A stretch of DNA of 37,500 bases from Opitutales bacterium (GCA_020831585.1 JAFIGE010000028.1:1-37500); one strand, 5' to 3'. Positions 1 to 9,362 are shown, counted from the first letter of the stretch. A program made the numbers and translations. The notes: generated by a model from the sequence alone, not told the origin.

Positions 1-143
1 TGACCCGCTACCAAACGCTTCAACCTCACCGCATAGTTCATGAATCCCAACCTCTCCCTCCATGCGCTTCGCGTCAAGCTTAATTTGATTTTTAAATTAA
101 TTTGGATTTGAACCTTTTGGCTGAGGTTGGGGTTTAATGCGGT

Positions 144-1568
144 ATGAAGAAGATTACTTTGGGATGGGGTTTCTTGTGGGCGGTGGGGGTGTCGGCATCG
201 ACATCGCTTACGATTTACAACGGGGGTTTTGGGGTGGTGCGGGATGCGGTGTCGCTGGAACTAGAGAGCGGTTTCAATGATGTGCGCTATAGTGGGGTGA
301 CGGCGCAGTTGATTCCGACTTCAGTGGTGCTGCGCGATCCGTCGGGAGTTCATGTGGTGCGGGTGATCGAACAGAGTTACCTGGGAGATCCGGTGGATCA
401 GGTGCGGCTCCTGCAGATGTTCGAGGGAGAGTCGATCGAGTTTCTGCGCGTGGTGGACGGGCGGGAATATATCGAACAGGGACGGATTATTCGCGCGCCT
501 CAGCGGGTTTCCGGGCGAGGGGGCCTCCTCGAACCGATCATTGAGGTGGCCGGTCGGCTGCACACGCGTCTTCCGGGAGAGCCGCTCTTTCCCAGTTTGG
601 GCGATGATTCGACCTTGCTGCCCACGCTGGTCTGGAAGGTGCATGCGGAAGAGGCGGCCGTTTTTGAGGCGCAGTTGAGCTACCTCACGCGGGGGCTCGA
701 ATGGGAGGCGGATTACAATATCATCCTCCCTGAGGACGGAGATGCCATGGCGCTCAATGGCTGGGTGTCCATTCAAAACCACACCGGCAAAACCTTTGCG
801 GACACGCGCATCAAGCTCATGGCGGGGGATGTGAACCTGACTTCGCCGCAGGAAATGCATGCCCATGCGGATCACTTTGCCCTGACTTCCGCGCGGATGG
901 CTGCGCCGGAGGTGGAAGAGCGCAAGTTCGACGATTTTCGCCTCTACACGCTGCCGTTGCCGACGACCCTGCGCGACCGTGAGACCAAGCAGGTGGAGTT
1001 TGCGCGCGCCGAGGGTGTGCCCACGCGGCGGCTGCTTGTCTATGAGGGCACAGGGGGACTTCGCTTCCGTGGGGGCGTGAACACAAATGAAAACTTTGGC
1101 CTGAACAGCCCGTCAACGGTAGCGATTTTCCGCGAATTTGAGAATCGCGAATCGGATGGGCTGGGGATCCCCCTGCCCGCCGGTCGCATGCGCGTCTACC
1201 GGATGGATCGCGACGGCCAACTGGAGTTCACAGGCGAGAACCGTATCGGCCACACCCCGCGCAACGAAACGGTGCGTCTCTTTCTGGGGAACGCTTTTGA
1301 CCTGGTCGGCGAGCGCACCCGCACGGATATTTCCACCCAATCAGCCCGTCGCCAAATGCGGGAGACTTTCCAGGTTGAGATCCGCAATGGCGGTGAAAGC
1401 GCGGAGAATGTGCGGGTGGTCGAACGTCTCTACCGCGCAGCGAACTGGCGCATTCTCTCGAGCTCGCTACCGTTTGAACAAACCGACAGCCAGACGATTG
1501 AGTTCCAGTTGCAGGTGCCGGCGGACGGTGGAACCCGCGTGACCTATACGGTGGAATACAGCTGGTGA
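144..1568 (+). CDS. DUF4139 domain protein, exported
   Basis: This 474-residue protein resembles the DUF4139 family, whose molecular function is unknown. The N-terminus (about residues 1-19, basic MKK then a hydrophobic stretch ending SAS) looks like a Sec signal peptide, so the product is probably periplasmic or surface-exposed. The DUF4139-like part starts near residue 175, where the text YLTRGLEWEADYN and the following NGWVSIQNHTGKTF are typical of the family, and continues as beta-rich sequence to the C-terminus. No catalytic residues are evident and no lipobox Cys is present. The gene converges on map with only 24 bases between the stop codons. The AT-rich 140 bases upstream probably hold its promoter, but I cannot place -35/-10 boxes with confidence, and there is no clear Shine-Dalgarno before the ATG. 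The family call is fairly secure; the role is unknown. Confidence 0.8.
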   Translation: MKKITLGWGFLWAVGVSASTSLTIYNGGFGVVRDAVSLELESGFNDVRYSGVTAQLIPTSVVLRDPSGVHVVRVIEQSYLGDPVDQVRLLQMFEGESIEFLRVVDGREYIEQGRIIRAPQRVSGRGGLLEPIIEVAGRLHTRLPGEPLFPSLGDDSTLLPTLVWKVHAEEAAVFEAQLSYLTRGLEWEADYNIILPEDGDAMALNGWVSIQNHTGKTFADTRIKLMAGDVNLTSPQEMHAHADHFALTSARMAAPEVEERKFDDFRLYTLPLPTTLRDRETKQVEFARAEGVPTRRLLVYEGTGGLRFRGGVNTNENFGLNSPSTVAIFREFENRESDGLGIPLPAGRMRVYRMDRDGQLEFTGENRIGHTPRNETVRLFLGNAFDLVGERTRTDISTQSARRQMRETFQVEIRNGGESAENVRVVERLYRAANWRILSSSLPFEQTDSQTIEFQLQVPADGGTRVTYTVEYSW

Positions 1569-1592
1569 GGAGGGATGCCCCGCCGATCCGGC

Positions 1593-2366
1593 TTACTCCG
1601 GTTCCGGCACGGTGAGGATTTCCGGACCTTCCGGAGTGACGAGGACGGTGTGTTCAAAATGCGCACTGGGGGAACCATCGACGGTGCGGGCAGTCCACCC
1701 GTCGTCGTCGATTTTCACCTTGGAGCTGCCCATCGTGACCATGGGTTCGATGGCAAGGGTCATGCCCGGACGAAGCTTCTCTCCGCGCTTCCGCGGCCCG
1801 AAGTTGGGAATCTGCGGGGCTTCGTGCATTGTCCTCCCGACGCCATGGCCGACGAAGTCGCGGATGATCCCATAGCCGTGCGGAACGATGCTGCGTTCGA
1901 TGGCGTTGGAAATGTAACCCACACGGTTCCCCGGGCAGGCTTCGGCGATGCCTTTGTGCAGGGCTGCTTCGGTGGCATCGAGAAGGCGTTGCACGGGCTC
2001 GGCGATGGCTCCGACGGCGACGGTGCGGGCATTATCCCCGATAAAGCCCTCATAGAGCGCACAAACATCGACGGCGATCACATCGCCCTCGCGCAAAACC
2101 GTCCGGAGGGTGCCGATTCCATGCACGACTTCATCGTTGACAGAGAGGCAGGTGAAGGAGGGGAAGCGACGGTGGCCGTTGCGATAATCGTAACAGGCAC
2201 TGCGCGCGCCAAAGCTCTCGATGAGTCGACGGCCCTCCTGATCCAGATCGTAGGTGGTGATGCCGGGCGCAACCATTTTGCAGAGCCGGTCGAGGACGGT
2301 GGCGGCAATGCGGCAGGCATCCCGCATAATCTGAACCTCGGCCGGGCGTTTGACCGGAATGCTCAT
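1593..2366 (-). CDS. map: Type I methionine aminopeptidase
   Basis: This enzyme removes the initiator methionine from nascent cytosolic proteins. All five metal ligands of the family are visible when numbered from the MSIPVKRP start (257 aa): Asp100 (in VIAVDV), Asp111 (in FIGDNA), His174 (in GHGVGR), Glu207 (in AIEPM) and Glu238 (in HFEHT). His82 matches the conserved substrate-binding His. The length is normal for type Ia enzymes with no zinc-finger extension. The frame is open for 11 more codons to an ATG at 2399, but family N-termini begin at the inner start. It is the last gene of the ribosomal cluster, 61 bases after secY. The secY-map order is common in bacteria, and map is probably co-transcribed with secY. 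Confidence 0.95.
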   Translation of the reverse strand: MSIPVKRPAEVQIMRDACRIAATVLDRLCKMVAPGITTYDLDQEGRRLIESFGARSACYDYRNGHRRFPSFTCLSVNDEVVHGIGTLRTVLREGDVIAVDVCALYEGFIGDNARTVAVGAIAEPVQRLLDATEAALHKGIAEACPGNRVGYISNAIERSIVPHGYGIIRDFVGHGVGRTMHEAPQIPNFGPRKRGEKLRPGMTLAIEPMVTMGSSKVKIDDDGWTARTVDGSPSAHFEHTVLVTPEGPEILTVPEPE

Positions 2367-2427
2367 ACAGAAAGGGGAAATGTTGGCCCAAGCCCCCATC
2401 GACCCGCGTGAGACCGACCGTCCCCGC

Positions 2428-3936
2428 TCACCCGAAGAGAACGATGTTCAGAACCCACGCGACGAGGCCGGAAGCAAACATGATCAAGAGCCAACGCCAG
2501 AGCTTTTTGCCCTGCGCCAAGCCCACTGTATCGACGAGTTGGCGGGTGCGCCCCTGACTGCGGCCTTTGATCCGCCCCTTTTTGAGGAAGCCATCGTAAT
2601 GGCGCTGGAGGAGGTAGGTTTCGATCTGCCGGAGAAAATCCAGAAGCACCCCGACGATGATGAGCAAACCGGTGCCGCCAAAGAACTGAGCGGCCTGGAA
2701 GGGCACACCGGTGTTCACATTGACGATGTCCGGAATGATCGCGATAACCACGAGGAAGATGGATCCGAAGACCGTCAACCGCGTCATAATAAAGTCGAGG
2801 TAGCGGGCGGTGGGTTCGCCTGGACGAACGCCGGGCACATAGCCGCCATACTTCTTCAAATCATCAGCGATCTGGACGGGCTTGAACATCACCGAGACCC
2901 AGAAAAAGCTGAAGGCGAGAATGAGCCCACCGAAAATGAGGTAATAGGTGAAGGTGCCGTGCTGGAAGTAGAGACCGAAGTTGGTGAGCCAGCGGGCATT
3001 CAGGGCCGCGCCACCTTGCGAGAACACCGTCACGAAGAACATGAGGATGGCGGACGCAAAGATGATCGGCATGACGCCGGAATAATTCACCTTGAGGGGC
3101 AGGTAACTGCTCTGCCCGCCGAAGACCTTCCGGCCCACAACGCGCTTTGCGTACTGCACGGCAATCTTCCGCGTGGCCTGCACCACCAAGACGACACCGG
3201 CGATAACGAGGAAGAGGAACATCAGCATGACAATGCCCTGAGCGGGATTGAGCTGCGGCCCCCCGGCCCCAACCGGCGCGGTGAAGAGGGATGCGGTCAA
3301 CGTGACCGCCGCCGGCAAGTCTGCGAGAATACCCACGGTGATGAGGAGCGATATCCCATTACCAATTCCCTTCTGGGTTATCTGCTCACCCAGCCACATG
3401 AGCAACATGGTGCCGGCGGTGAGGAAAATCACCCCCGTGACCATAAACCACGCCTGATCCATGACGATGATGTTCCCGAATCGGGCTATGTCATAGTCGA
3501 AGAAAAGGCGCTGCGGGTTTTGCAGGGTGAAGAGGAGCAGAATTGACTGAACGAAGGCAATTCCCAGTGCGGCGTAGCGCGTATACTGGGTGATTTTCTG
3601 GCGACCGACTTCACCCTCCTGCTGCAGGCGCGAAAGCGTGGGCACGACGGCGGTGAGCAGCTGGAAGATAATGGCCGCACTGATATACGGCATGATGCCC
3701 AAGGCGAAGAGCGCCCCTTTGAGAAGGGCACCTCCGGTAAACATGTTGTAGAGCCCGAGGAGGCTGCCGCCTCCCTGACGGGACTGTTCCGCGAAAAAGT
3801 CCTGCAGCGGGGTCGGGTCCAAGCCCGGCAAGGGGATATTGGCACCGACGCGGGCAATAAAGAGCAGGAAAAGGACGAGGAAAATCTTATCCCGGAGTTC
3901 CGGGATTTTGAACACATTGAAGAAAGCGGAGAACAT
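2428..3936 (-). CDS. secY: Protein translocase subunit SecY
   Basis: SecY is the channel-forming subunit of the SecYEG translocon in the inner membrane. The protein starts MFSAFFNVFKIPELRDK, has the conserved plug-region text ARVGANIPLPGLD, and contains about ten hydrophobic segments. The cytosolic loop PVQIADDLKKYGGYVPGVRPG is the conserved region before TM8, and a basic loop KKGRIKGRSQGR lies near the end. At 502 aa it is longer than the roughly 440 aa of E. coli SecY. The extra length appears in loops and in an added C-terminal hydrophobic stretch (about residues 480-500). It lies between rplO (60-base gap) and map in the usual spc-operon order. Confidence 0.97.
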   Translation of the reverse strand: MFSAFFNVFKIPELRDKIFLVLFLLFIARVGANIPLPGLDPTPLQDFFAEQSRQGGGSLLGLYNMFTGGALLKGALFALGIMPYISAAIIFQLLTAVVPTLSRLQQEGEVGRQKITQYTRYAALGIAFVQSILLLFTLQNPQRLFFDYDIARFGNIIVMDQAWFMVTGVIFLTAGTMLLMWLGEQITQKGIGNGISLLITVGILADLPAAVTLTASLFTAPVGAGGPQLNPAQGIVMLMFLFLVIAGVVLVVQATRKIAVQYAKRVVGRKVFGGQSSYLPLKVNYSGVMPIIFASAILMFFVTVFSQGGAALNARWLTNFGLYFQHGTFTYYLIFGGLILAFSFFWVSVMFKPVQIADDLKKYGGYVPGVRPGEPTARYLDFIMTRLTVFGSIFLVVIAIIPDIVNVNTGVPFQAAQFFGGTGLLIIVGVLLDFLRQIETYLLQRHYDGFLKKGRIKGRSQGRTRQLVDTVGLAQGKKLWRWLLIMFASGLVAWVLNIVLFG

Positions 3937-3996
3937 TGGGCAAAGGCTGTTCCAAAAGGAGACCGGGGCGAGGAAATATCCCGATCAAGGGAAAAA

Positions 3997-4464
3997 TCAG
4001 GATTCAGACGCTTCGGGAGCAACCGGGGTGAGGAGAAGGGCTGTGCCCCCCGCCTTCTCGATTTTTTCCTTGGCGGCACCGGAGAACTTGTGCGCTTCGA
4101 CTTTGAGGGCGCGCTCGACCTCGCCGACGGCAAGGATCTTGATGAGCTTGTCGCTGGAGCGAACGAGGCCGGCCTTCACAAGGGATTCGCGGTTCACCGT
4201 GTCACCCTGGATGCGGGCGAGATCGCCCACATTGACGATGGCGTATTCTGTGCGGAAGCGGAAGTTGCTAAAGCCGCGCTTGGGGAGCTTCCGATATAAG
4301 GGAATGTGACCGGACTCAAAACCGGGACGGAGACCAAAGCCGGCGCGCGCGCGCTGACCCTTGTGACCTTTACCGGAGGTCTTACCGAGGCCGCCGCCTT
4401 CCCCGCGACCGACGCGCTTACGCTTTTTGAAGCCGCCGCTTTTGATGAGATTGTGGAGTCGCAT
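3997..4464 (-). CDS. rplO: 50S ribosomal protein L15
   Basis: L15 is a late-assembling protein of the large subunit. The inner ATG at 4464 gives MRLHNLIKSGGFKKRKR, followed by the diagnostic glycine-rich segment GRGEGGGLGKTSGKGHKGQ. The frame extends 19 codons further upstream, but that part does not look like L15. The product is 155 aa, slightly longer than the E. coli protein (144). The gap to rpsE upstream is 53 bases, so there is no room for rpmD (L30), which normally sits here. Confidence 0.96.
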   Translation of the reverse strand: MRLHNLIKSGGFKKRKRVGRGEGGGLGKTSGKGHKGQRARAGFGLRPGFESGHIPLYRKLPKRGFSNFRFRTEYAIVNVGDLARIQGDTVNRESLVKAGLVRSSDKLIKILAVGEVERALKVEAHKFSGAAKEKIEKAGGTALLLTPVAPEASES

Positions 4465-4517
4465 GACAAATCTGGGAAAAAGAATGAATGGGTGGTTGGG
4501 AGGTTGAGAGCGGAGCC

Positions 4518-5306
4518 TCAACCGTTGCGAAGAGCGAGGATGTCTTCGCGGGAACGCATTTGCTGGAGAGCATCGAGCGTGGCGAAAACCATCGCGGCGG
4601 GATTGTTGGAGCGCAAACTTTTCGTGAGCACGTCTTTCACACCAGCGGCCTCAAGGACAGCACGCACGCCCCCACCGGCAATGACACCGGTTCCGGGCGT
4701 GGCCGGACGAAGAAGGATCTTCCCGCCATCGTGCTCACCGAGAGCTTCATGGGGAACGGTGTTGTTCTTCAACTTCACTGGCTGCATATTCTTGCGGGCC
4801 TGCTCGGTACCCTTGCGGATGCACTCGGGAACTTCCTTGGCCTTGCCGTAACCGACGCCAACATTGCCTTCGCGGTCGCCCACGACAACGAGGGCGGAAA
4901 AGCTGAAACGGCGACCACCGGCCACGACCTTGGCGCACCGGTTGATGTGCACCACCTTTTCGAAGAGGCCGTCATCCTCTTCCTCGGGCTGGTTTTGGCG
5001 ATCACCGCGACGACCACCGCGGCCACCGGGTCCACCGCGGCCACCGGGTCCACCCCGGCCACCGGGACCGCGGCCACGGCCTTGATGGCCCTGACGCGGC
5101 GTTTCGATGGGACGATCAATCTTGCCCACCACAGCGCTGGAACGCTCGCGTTTTTCGGGAGCGGCACCCACGATGTCACCGGTTTCCTCGGCAACAGTTT
5201 CGGTGGGTTCAGGCGCGGGTGCTTCCGGTGTTTGATTCACCGGGGCCTCGGGAGCAGGGGCATCCGTCGGGGGGACAGACTCGTTTTGTTTGTTTTCGTC
5301 GGACAT
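4518..5306 (-). CDS. rpsE: 30S ribosomal protein S5 with RGG-rich N-terminal extension
   Basis: S5 contributes to decoding fidelity and to the mRNA entry site of the small subunit. The conserved core begins near residue 114 ([21 protein letters not shown], with the dsRBD-like fold and [11 protein letters not shown]) and runs to the C-terminus. Ahead of it lie about 113 extra residues absent from E. coli S5 (about 166 aa). Residues 1-50 are acidic and rich in Pro/Ala, 71-105 form an RGG/GGRGGPG tract, and 106-113 are acidic. I chose the ATG at 5306 (MSDENKQ), 12 bases after the rplR stop. A TTG at 5318 is in frame but would add only four residues. The extension is in frame, with no stop or frameshift, so it should be translated. 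Confidence 0.95.
   Translation of the reverse strand: MSDENKQNESVPPTDAPAPEAPVNQTPEAPAPEPTETVAEETGDIVGAAPEKRERSSAVVGKIDRPIETPRQGHQGRGRGPGGRGGPGGRGGPGGRGGRRGDRQNQPEEEDDGLFEKVVHINRCAKVVAGGRRFSFSALVVVGDREGNVGVGYGKAKEVPECIRKGTEQARKNMQPVKLKNNTVPHEALGEHDGGKILLRPATPGTGVIAGGGVRAVLEAAGVKDVLTKSLRSNNPAAMVFATLDALQQMRSREDILALRNG
5014..5067. repeat. Three tandem 18-bp units inside rpsE
   Basis: Two identical 18-base copies and a third with three mismatches encode successive PGGRGG blocks in the S5 extension. The array reads through in frame, so copy-number change by slippage would lengthen or shorten the RGG tract by six residues without a frameshift. Confidence 0.85.
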
Positions 5307-5318
5307 GGGGGGAGGCAA

Positions 5319-5681
5319 TTAGAACTGGAGACCACCTTCGCGCGCGGCGTCGGCAAAGGCTTTCACACGGCCATGGTAACGACGGCCGTGACGGTCGAAG
5401 ACCACACTGGAGATACCGGCAGCCGAGGCTTTCTCGGCGAGAAGTTTGCCCAACTTGGTGGCGGTGGCGATGTTCGGTCGGACACCCTCGCCACGCACAT
5501 CCTTGTCGAGGCTGGACACATACACAAGGGTGCGGCCGGCATCGTCGTCGATGGCTTGGGCATAGACGTTGGCGTTGGTGAAGCACACGGCCAAACGGGG
5601 GCGCTCGGCGGTGCCTTGAATCTTCTTGCGCACGCGCCATACGCGGCGCTGACGCAGTTCCTGTTTTTTCTTTAAATCCAT
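5319..5681 (-). CDS. rplR: 50S ribosomal protein L18
   Basis: L18 binds 5S rRNA together with L5. The 120-residue protein has the family pattern: a basic N-terminus ([13 protein letters not shown]), then [24 protein letters not shown] and the C-terminal [25 protein letters not shown]. Length is normal. It sits between rplF and rpsE as in the standard spc order, with 56 bases to rplF and 12 bases to rpsE. Confidence 0.97.
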   Translation of the reverse strand: MDLKKKQELRQRRVWRVRKKIQGTAERPRLAVCFTNANVYAQAIDDDAGRTLVYVSSLDKDVRGEGVRPNIATATKLGKLLAEKASAAGISSVVFDRHGRRYHGRVKAFADAAREGGLQF

Positions 5682-5737
5682 GATGATAAGGTTGGTAACT
5701 TGCGGGGACCGTATCCGTCCCCTCGCTTATGATGGCA

Positions 5738-6277
5738 TCAACCGGCTTTCTTGCCTTCCTTGCGGCGAACGTGTTCGCCCTCGATGGCCACGCCCTTACC
5801 CTTGTAAGGTTCGGCGGGGTAGTAGCTCTTCACCTGGGCGGCGAACTGACCCACGACCTGCTTGTCCGGACCAGCCACGGTGATCTTCGTGGGGTCGGCG
5901 AGGGTGAGGGTGAGCCCGTCCGGCACCGCTTGCTTGATCCCGTGGGAGAAACCCAGGGCGAGTTCGAGCACTTTGCCGTTGAGGTTGGCGCGGAAACCCA
6001 CGCCATTGATGATGATTTTCTTTTCGAAACCCTTGGAGACCCCTTCGACCATACCGGCGATGATGCTGCGGGCGGTGCCGTGCATGGCCTTGGCGTGACG
6101 GGAGGTATTTCGGGGCTTCACAACGATTTCACCATCCGCATCGCTGATGTGAAGGACTTCGTTGTCGAAGGTGCGCTGAAGGGTCCCTTTGGGGCCTTCG
6201 ATGCGGATATTTCCGTTGTCGATGGTCACCTTCACCTTTTCAGGGATGGCGACGGGAAGTTTTCCAATGCGGCTCAT
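5738..6277 (-). CDS. rplF: 50S ribosomal protein L6
   Basis: L6 sits near the factor-binding region of the large subunit. The protein starts MSRIGKLPVAIPEKV and ends with the conserved YKGKGVAIEGEHVRRKEGKKAG. It has the two repeated alpha/beta domains of the family and a normal length (179 aa). A clear Shine-Dalgarno (AAGGAGA) lies about eight bases before the ATG. It follows rpsH with 22 bases between them. Confidence 0.97.
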   Translation of the reverse strand: MSRIGKLPVAIPEKVKVTIDNGNIRIEGPKGTLQRTFDNEVLHISDADGEIVVKPRNTSRHAKAMHGTARSIIAGMVEGVSKGFEKKIIINGVGFRANLNGKVLELALGFSHGIKQAVPDGLTLTLADPTKITVAGPDKQVVGQFAAQVKSYYPAEPYKGKGVAIEGEHVRRKEGKKAG

Positions 6278-6299
6278 AGGTGCGTCTCCTTTTCGTGGC

Positions 6300-6692
6300 T
6301 TACCAGACCGAGCAGATCAACTCGCCACCAATATTCTGGCGGCGGGCGTCGCGGTCTTTCATAATGCCTTTGGAGGTTGTAAGAATGCCGAGGCCGAGGC
6401 CGCCGAGCGTGCGGGGAATTTCGCGCGCCTGGAAGTAGAGGCGGCGGCCCGGTGTGCTGATGCGGCGGATACCGACGATGGCCGGTGCTTCATCGACATA
6501 CTTGAGGTGGATGAGAAGTTGCTTGTGGCCCCGCTCGTCCTTGGCCTCTTCGACATCGCGGATGTAGCCCTCTTCCTTGAGGATGTGCGCGATGTTGAGG
6601 TGAAGTTTGGAAAACCGGCCGGTGCACGTTTCCTTGCGGGCGGCATAGGCATTACGGATGACCGTGAGAAAATCGCTGATGGTGTCAGACAT
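6300..6692 (-). CDS. rpsH: 30S ribosomal protein S8
   Basis: S8 is a primary 16S rRNA-binding protein. The 130-residue product starts MSDTISDFLTVIRNAYAA and carries the conserved C-terminal block with TSKGIMKDRDARRQNIGGE and the final CSVW. An AGGAG ribosome-binding site lies nine bases before the start. In E. coli S8 represses the spc operon by binding mRNA; whether this holds here cannot be read from the sequence. Confidence 0.97.
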   Translation of the reverse strand: MSDTISDFLTVIRNAYAARKETCTGRFSKLHLNIAHILKEEGYIRDVEEAKDERGHKQLLIHLKYVDEAPAIVGIRRISTPGRRLYFQAREIPRTLGGLGLGILTTSKGIMKDRDARRQNIGGELICSVW

Positions 6693-6716
6693 GGAATGGA
6701 TCTCCTGGTGAAGGGC

Positions 6717-7022
6717 TTACCACGAAGACTTCGTCACACCGGGGATTTTCCCGGAGGAGGCGAGTTCGCGGAAGGTCAAACGGCTCACGCCGTATTTGCG
6801 GAGGTAGGCGCGCGGACGGCCCGTGATCTTGCAGCGGTTGCGCAGGCGCACGCCGCTGGAGTTCTTCGGGAGTTTTGTCAGTTTGCGCTGGGCGGCGTAG
6901 AACTCTTCGTCCGAGGTGGAGGGGTCGGCGAGCACTTTTTTGAGCTCGGCCCGCTTGTTTTTGAACTTGGCGACGAGGCGGACACGCTTCTTTTGCCGTT
7001 CGATCATTGCTTTCTTAGCCAT
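6717..7022 (-). CDS. rpsN: 30S ribosomal protein S14 (zinc-free type)
   Basis: S14 belongs to the head of the small subunit. At 101 aa and without CxxC pairs it is the long, zinc-independent form. The signature [20 protein letters not shown] and the terminal [13 protein letters not shown] are present. It sits between rplE (18-base gap) and rpsH (24-base gap) in the usual spc order. No convincing Shine-Dalgarno precedes the ATG. Confidence 0.96.
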   Translation of the reverse strand: MAKKAMIERQKKRVRLVAKFKNKRAELKKVLADPSTSDEEFYAAQRKLTKLPKNSSGVRLRNRCKITGRPRAYLRKYGVSRLTFRELASSGKIPGVTKSSW

Positions 7023-7040
7023 GAGAAAAAAGGGAGGGGG

Positions 7041-7649
7041 TTAGGCGTTGGCGGTTTCGGCTTCAGCTTCGGCGGGGACGGCTTCCTTGGCCGCTTCGGC
7101 GCGGACAACGCGCTTGCGGAAAGGCATGCCCATCAAGCGGAGGAGCTCGCGGCCCTCGTCGTCGTTCCCGGCTGAGGTCACGATGACCACATCGAGGCCC
7201 ACGGCGTGGCGGGTGCCGTCGCCATGGGTTTCCGGGAAGATGGTGTGGTCGGCGATGCCAAGGGTGTAATTGCCCTGCCCGTCGAGTTTGTCCGGCACGC
7301 CCCGGAAGTCACGAATGCCCGGAAGGGCCACCGCGATGAGGCGAATGAGGAATTCGTACATCTTCGCCCCGCGAAGCGTCACTTTCACCCCGATCGGCAT
7401 GCCTTCGCGGAGTTTGAAGTTGGAGACGCTCTTCTTCGCCTTGGTGATGACAGCGCGCTGCCCGGCGATGGAAGAAAGATCCTTCACGACTTCTTCGATC
7501 TGTTTCTTGTCGAGAGTCGCGGAGAAGCCGCTGTTGAGAACGACCTTGGTGACGCGCGGCACCTCGTGGATATTTTTGTATCCGCGGGACTTGCGCAACT
7601 CGGGAACGATTTGCTCCTCGTAGTATTTCTTTAAATACGGTGTGGACAT
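7041..7649 (-). CDS. rplE: 50S ribosomal protein L5
   Basis: L5 binds 5S rRNA and forms the bridge to the 30S head. The family core is clear: YYEEQIVPELRKSRGYKNIHEVPR, then the KARKS-like KAKKSVSNFKLREGMPIGVKVTLRG, and DVVIVTSAGNDDEGRELLRLMGMPF. The protein is 202 aa against about 179 in E. coli. The surplus is a C-terminal Ala/Glu-rich tail (about residues 181-202) that looks disordered. An AGGAAG element precedes the start. Confidence 0.97.
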   Translation of the reverse strand: MSTPYLKKYYEEQIVPELRKSRGYKNIHEVPRVTKVVLNSGFSATLDKKQIEEVVKDLSSIAGQRAVITKAKKSVSNFKLREGMPIGVKVTLRGAKMYEFLIRLIAVALPGIRDFRGVPDKLDGQGNYTLGIADHTIFPETHGDGTRHAVGLDVVIVTSAGNDDEGRELLRLMGMPFRKRVVRAEAAKEAVPAEAEAETANA

Positions 7650-7727
7650 GACTGGTGACTTCCTGGTTTCCGCCGCGCCGGGGGGACCGGTGGCGGACCT
7701 GTGGCGGCTATTGAAAGGGGGGATGGG

Positions 7728-7988
7728 TTACTTGCCGGCTTTGGCACCGACCTTCTTGTCGTAGCGTGCGGCCAACATGACGTTGGAAAGGTGGAGAGGG
7801 GTTTCGCGCTCCGTGATGCCGCCGGGTTCCTGGTCCGACTTGGCCTTCTCGTGGTGCTTGCGCTTGTTCATGCCTTCGACGAGGAGGCGCTCCTTTTGGG
7901 GGAACACCTGGAGAACTTTGCCGCGCTCCCCGCGCTCGTTTCCGGCAATGACGACAACGACGTCGCCCGCTTTGATCTTTTGTTTCAT
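7728..7988 (-). CDS. rplX: 50S ribosomal protein L24
   Basis: L24 is an assembly initiator at the exit-tunnel side of the large subunit. The KOW motif is near the N-terminus (IKAGDVVVVIAGNERGERGKV). I chose the ATG at 7988 (MKQKIKAGD). It lies one base after the rplN stop, and a GGAGGT site eight bases upstream sits inside the end of rplN. The longer frame to 8018 would overlap rplN. The product is 86 aa, short for the family (about 104 in E. coli) but with the C-terminal RYDKKVGAKAGK block still present. Confidence 0.95.
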   Translation of the reverse strand: MKQKIKAGDVVVVIAGNERGERGKVLQVFPQKERLLVEGMNKRKHHEKAKSDQEPGGITERETPLHLSNVMLAARYDKKVGAKAGK

Positions 7989-7989
7989 A

Positions 7990-8355
7990 TCAGAGGACCT
8001 CCGGTGCGAGGCTGACAATTTTCATGAAGCGCTTTTGGCGCAGTTCCCGGGCGATGGGGCCGTAGACGCGGTTTCCACGGGGCTGCCCTTCCGGATTGAT
8101 AAGGACGACGGCGTTGCTGTCGAAGCGAAGATAACTGCCGTCATCGCGACGAATGGCAGCGCGGGTGCGCACCACGACGGCTCGGCACACGGTGCCCTTC
8201 TTCACGGTGGCATCGGGAGAGCTGTCACGGATGTGTACGACAACTTCGTCACCGACGGACGCGGTCCGCTTCACCTGCCCGAGGCGGCGAATCATTTTGG
8301 CCTTCTTGGCGCCGGTGTTATCGGCGACGTTGACCATTGAAAGCATTTGGATCAT
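7990..8355 (-). CDS. rplN: 50S ribosomal protein L14
   Basis: L14 lies at the subunit interface next to L19. The 121-residue protein starts [18 protein letters not shown] and shows the conserved [30 protein letters not shown] and [13 protein letters not shown] blocks. An AAGGAG site eight bases before the ATG is one of the better ribosome-binding sites in the cluster. The last codons carry the Shine-Dalgarno for rplX, so the two genes are probably translationally coupled. Confidence 0.97.
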   Translation of the reverse strand: MIQMLSMVNVADNTGAKKAKMIRRLGQVKRTASVGDEVVVHIRDSSPDATVKKGTVCRAVVVRTRAAIRRDDGSYLRFDSNAVVLINPEGQPRGNRVYGPIARELRQKRFMKIVSLAPEVL

Positions 8356-8382
8356 GGCTGTGAACTCCTTCTTTTGAGGGGA

Positions 8383-8649
8383 TTACCCAATGACCGGGGC
8401 CTTGTCCACGACCTTCACGATACGGAAGCGCTTCAGCTTGCTGAGGGGACGGGTTTCCATGATGACCACGCGGTCACCCACGCCACACTCATTGGCTTCA
8501 TCGTGGGCGTGCACGACTGTCTTCCGTTTCACTTCCTTCACATAGAGGGGGTGGCGGATCTTGTAGTCGTAGGTCACCTTCACGGACTTGTTGCCGGATC
8601 GGCTGCTGACGACGCCGGTGATCGTCTTACGTTGTTTTCTATCGGACAT
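8383..8649 (-). CDS. rpsQ: 30S ribosomal protein S17
   Basis: S17 is a primary 16S rRNA binder with an OB fold. The 88-residue protein shows RKTITGVVSSRSGNKSVKV, the middle block KIRHPLYVKEVKRKTVVHAHDE, and GVGDRVVIMETRPLSKLKRFR, which together define the family. It lies 31 bases after rpmC and 27 bases before rplN, as in most bacteria. Confidence 0.97.
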   Translation of the reverse strand: MSDRKQRKTITGVVSSRSGNKSVKVTYDYKIRHPLYVKEVKRKTVVHAHDEANECGVGDRVVIMETRPLSKLKRFRIVKVVDKAPVIG

Positions 8650-8680
8650 GGGTCAAAATTGGTTGGGGGCCGGAGACCGC

Positions 8681-8890
8681 TCAGGCGGCGGGGGCGGACT
8701 TCTTCTTTTCGGTGAGAACAGTTTCCATGCGGGCGATGTCGCGGCGCACTTCCTTCAGGGTGTGGGTCTTCTCCAACTGGCCGGTGCGCTTGCGCAGGCG
8801 GGCGTCGAGGAGGCTTTGGCGGGAATCGCGGATCTTCTTTTCCAACTCATTGTTGGAGAGCTCGCGCAGATCGGAAATCTTGGTCGGCAT
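8681..8890 (-). CDS. rpmC: 50S ribosomal protein L29
   Basis: L29 is a small two-helix protein beside the tunnel exit. The 69-residue product starts MPTKISDLRELSNNELEKKI and contains the conserved LRKRTGQLEKTHTLKEVRRDIARMETVLTEK pattern in two pieces. A short Lys/Ala tail (KKKSAPAA) ends it. It is 12 bases after rplP. Confidence 0.96.
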   Translation of the reverse strand: MPTKISDLRELSNNELEKKIRDSRQSLLDARLRKRTGQLEKTHTLKEVRRDIARMETVLTEKKKSAPAA

Positions 8891-8902
8891 GGCGGGAACG
8901 GA

Positions 8903-9319
<417 letters not shown>

Positions 9320-9362
9320 GGCTCTTTACGGGTAAGGCGTTAAATCGGGAAAGGGTTAAAAA

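Noticed and set aside
2350-3546. 398-codon plus-strand frame opposite secY
   Set aside because: The Glu/His/Asp-rich composition is what antisense of membrane-protein codons gives; secY is certain.
4981-5070. Possible CRISPR-like or satellite repeat
   Set aside because: The units are directly joined, lack spacers and are explained by in-frame PGGRGG codons of rpsE.
4488-5675. 395-codon plus-strand frame with [10 protein letters not shown] repeats opposite rpsE and rplR
   Set aside because: The repeat is the complement of the RGG-coding repeat of rpsE, and both strands cannot be explained better by this frame.
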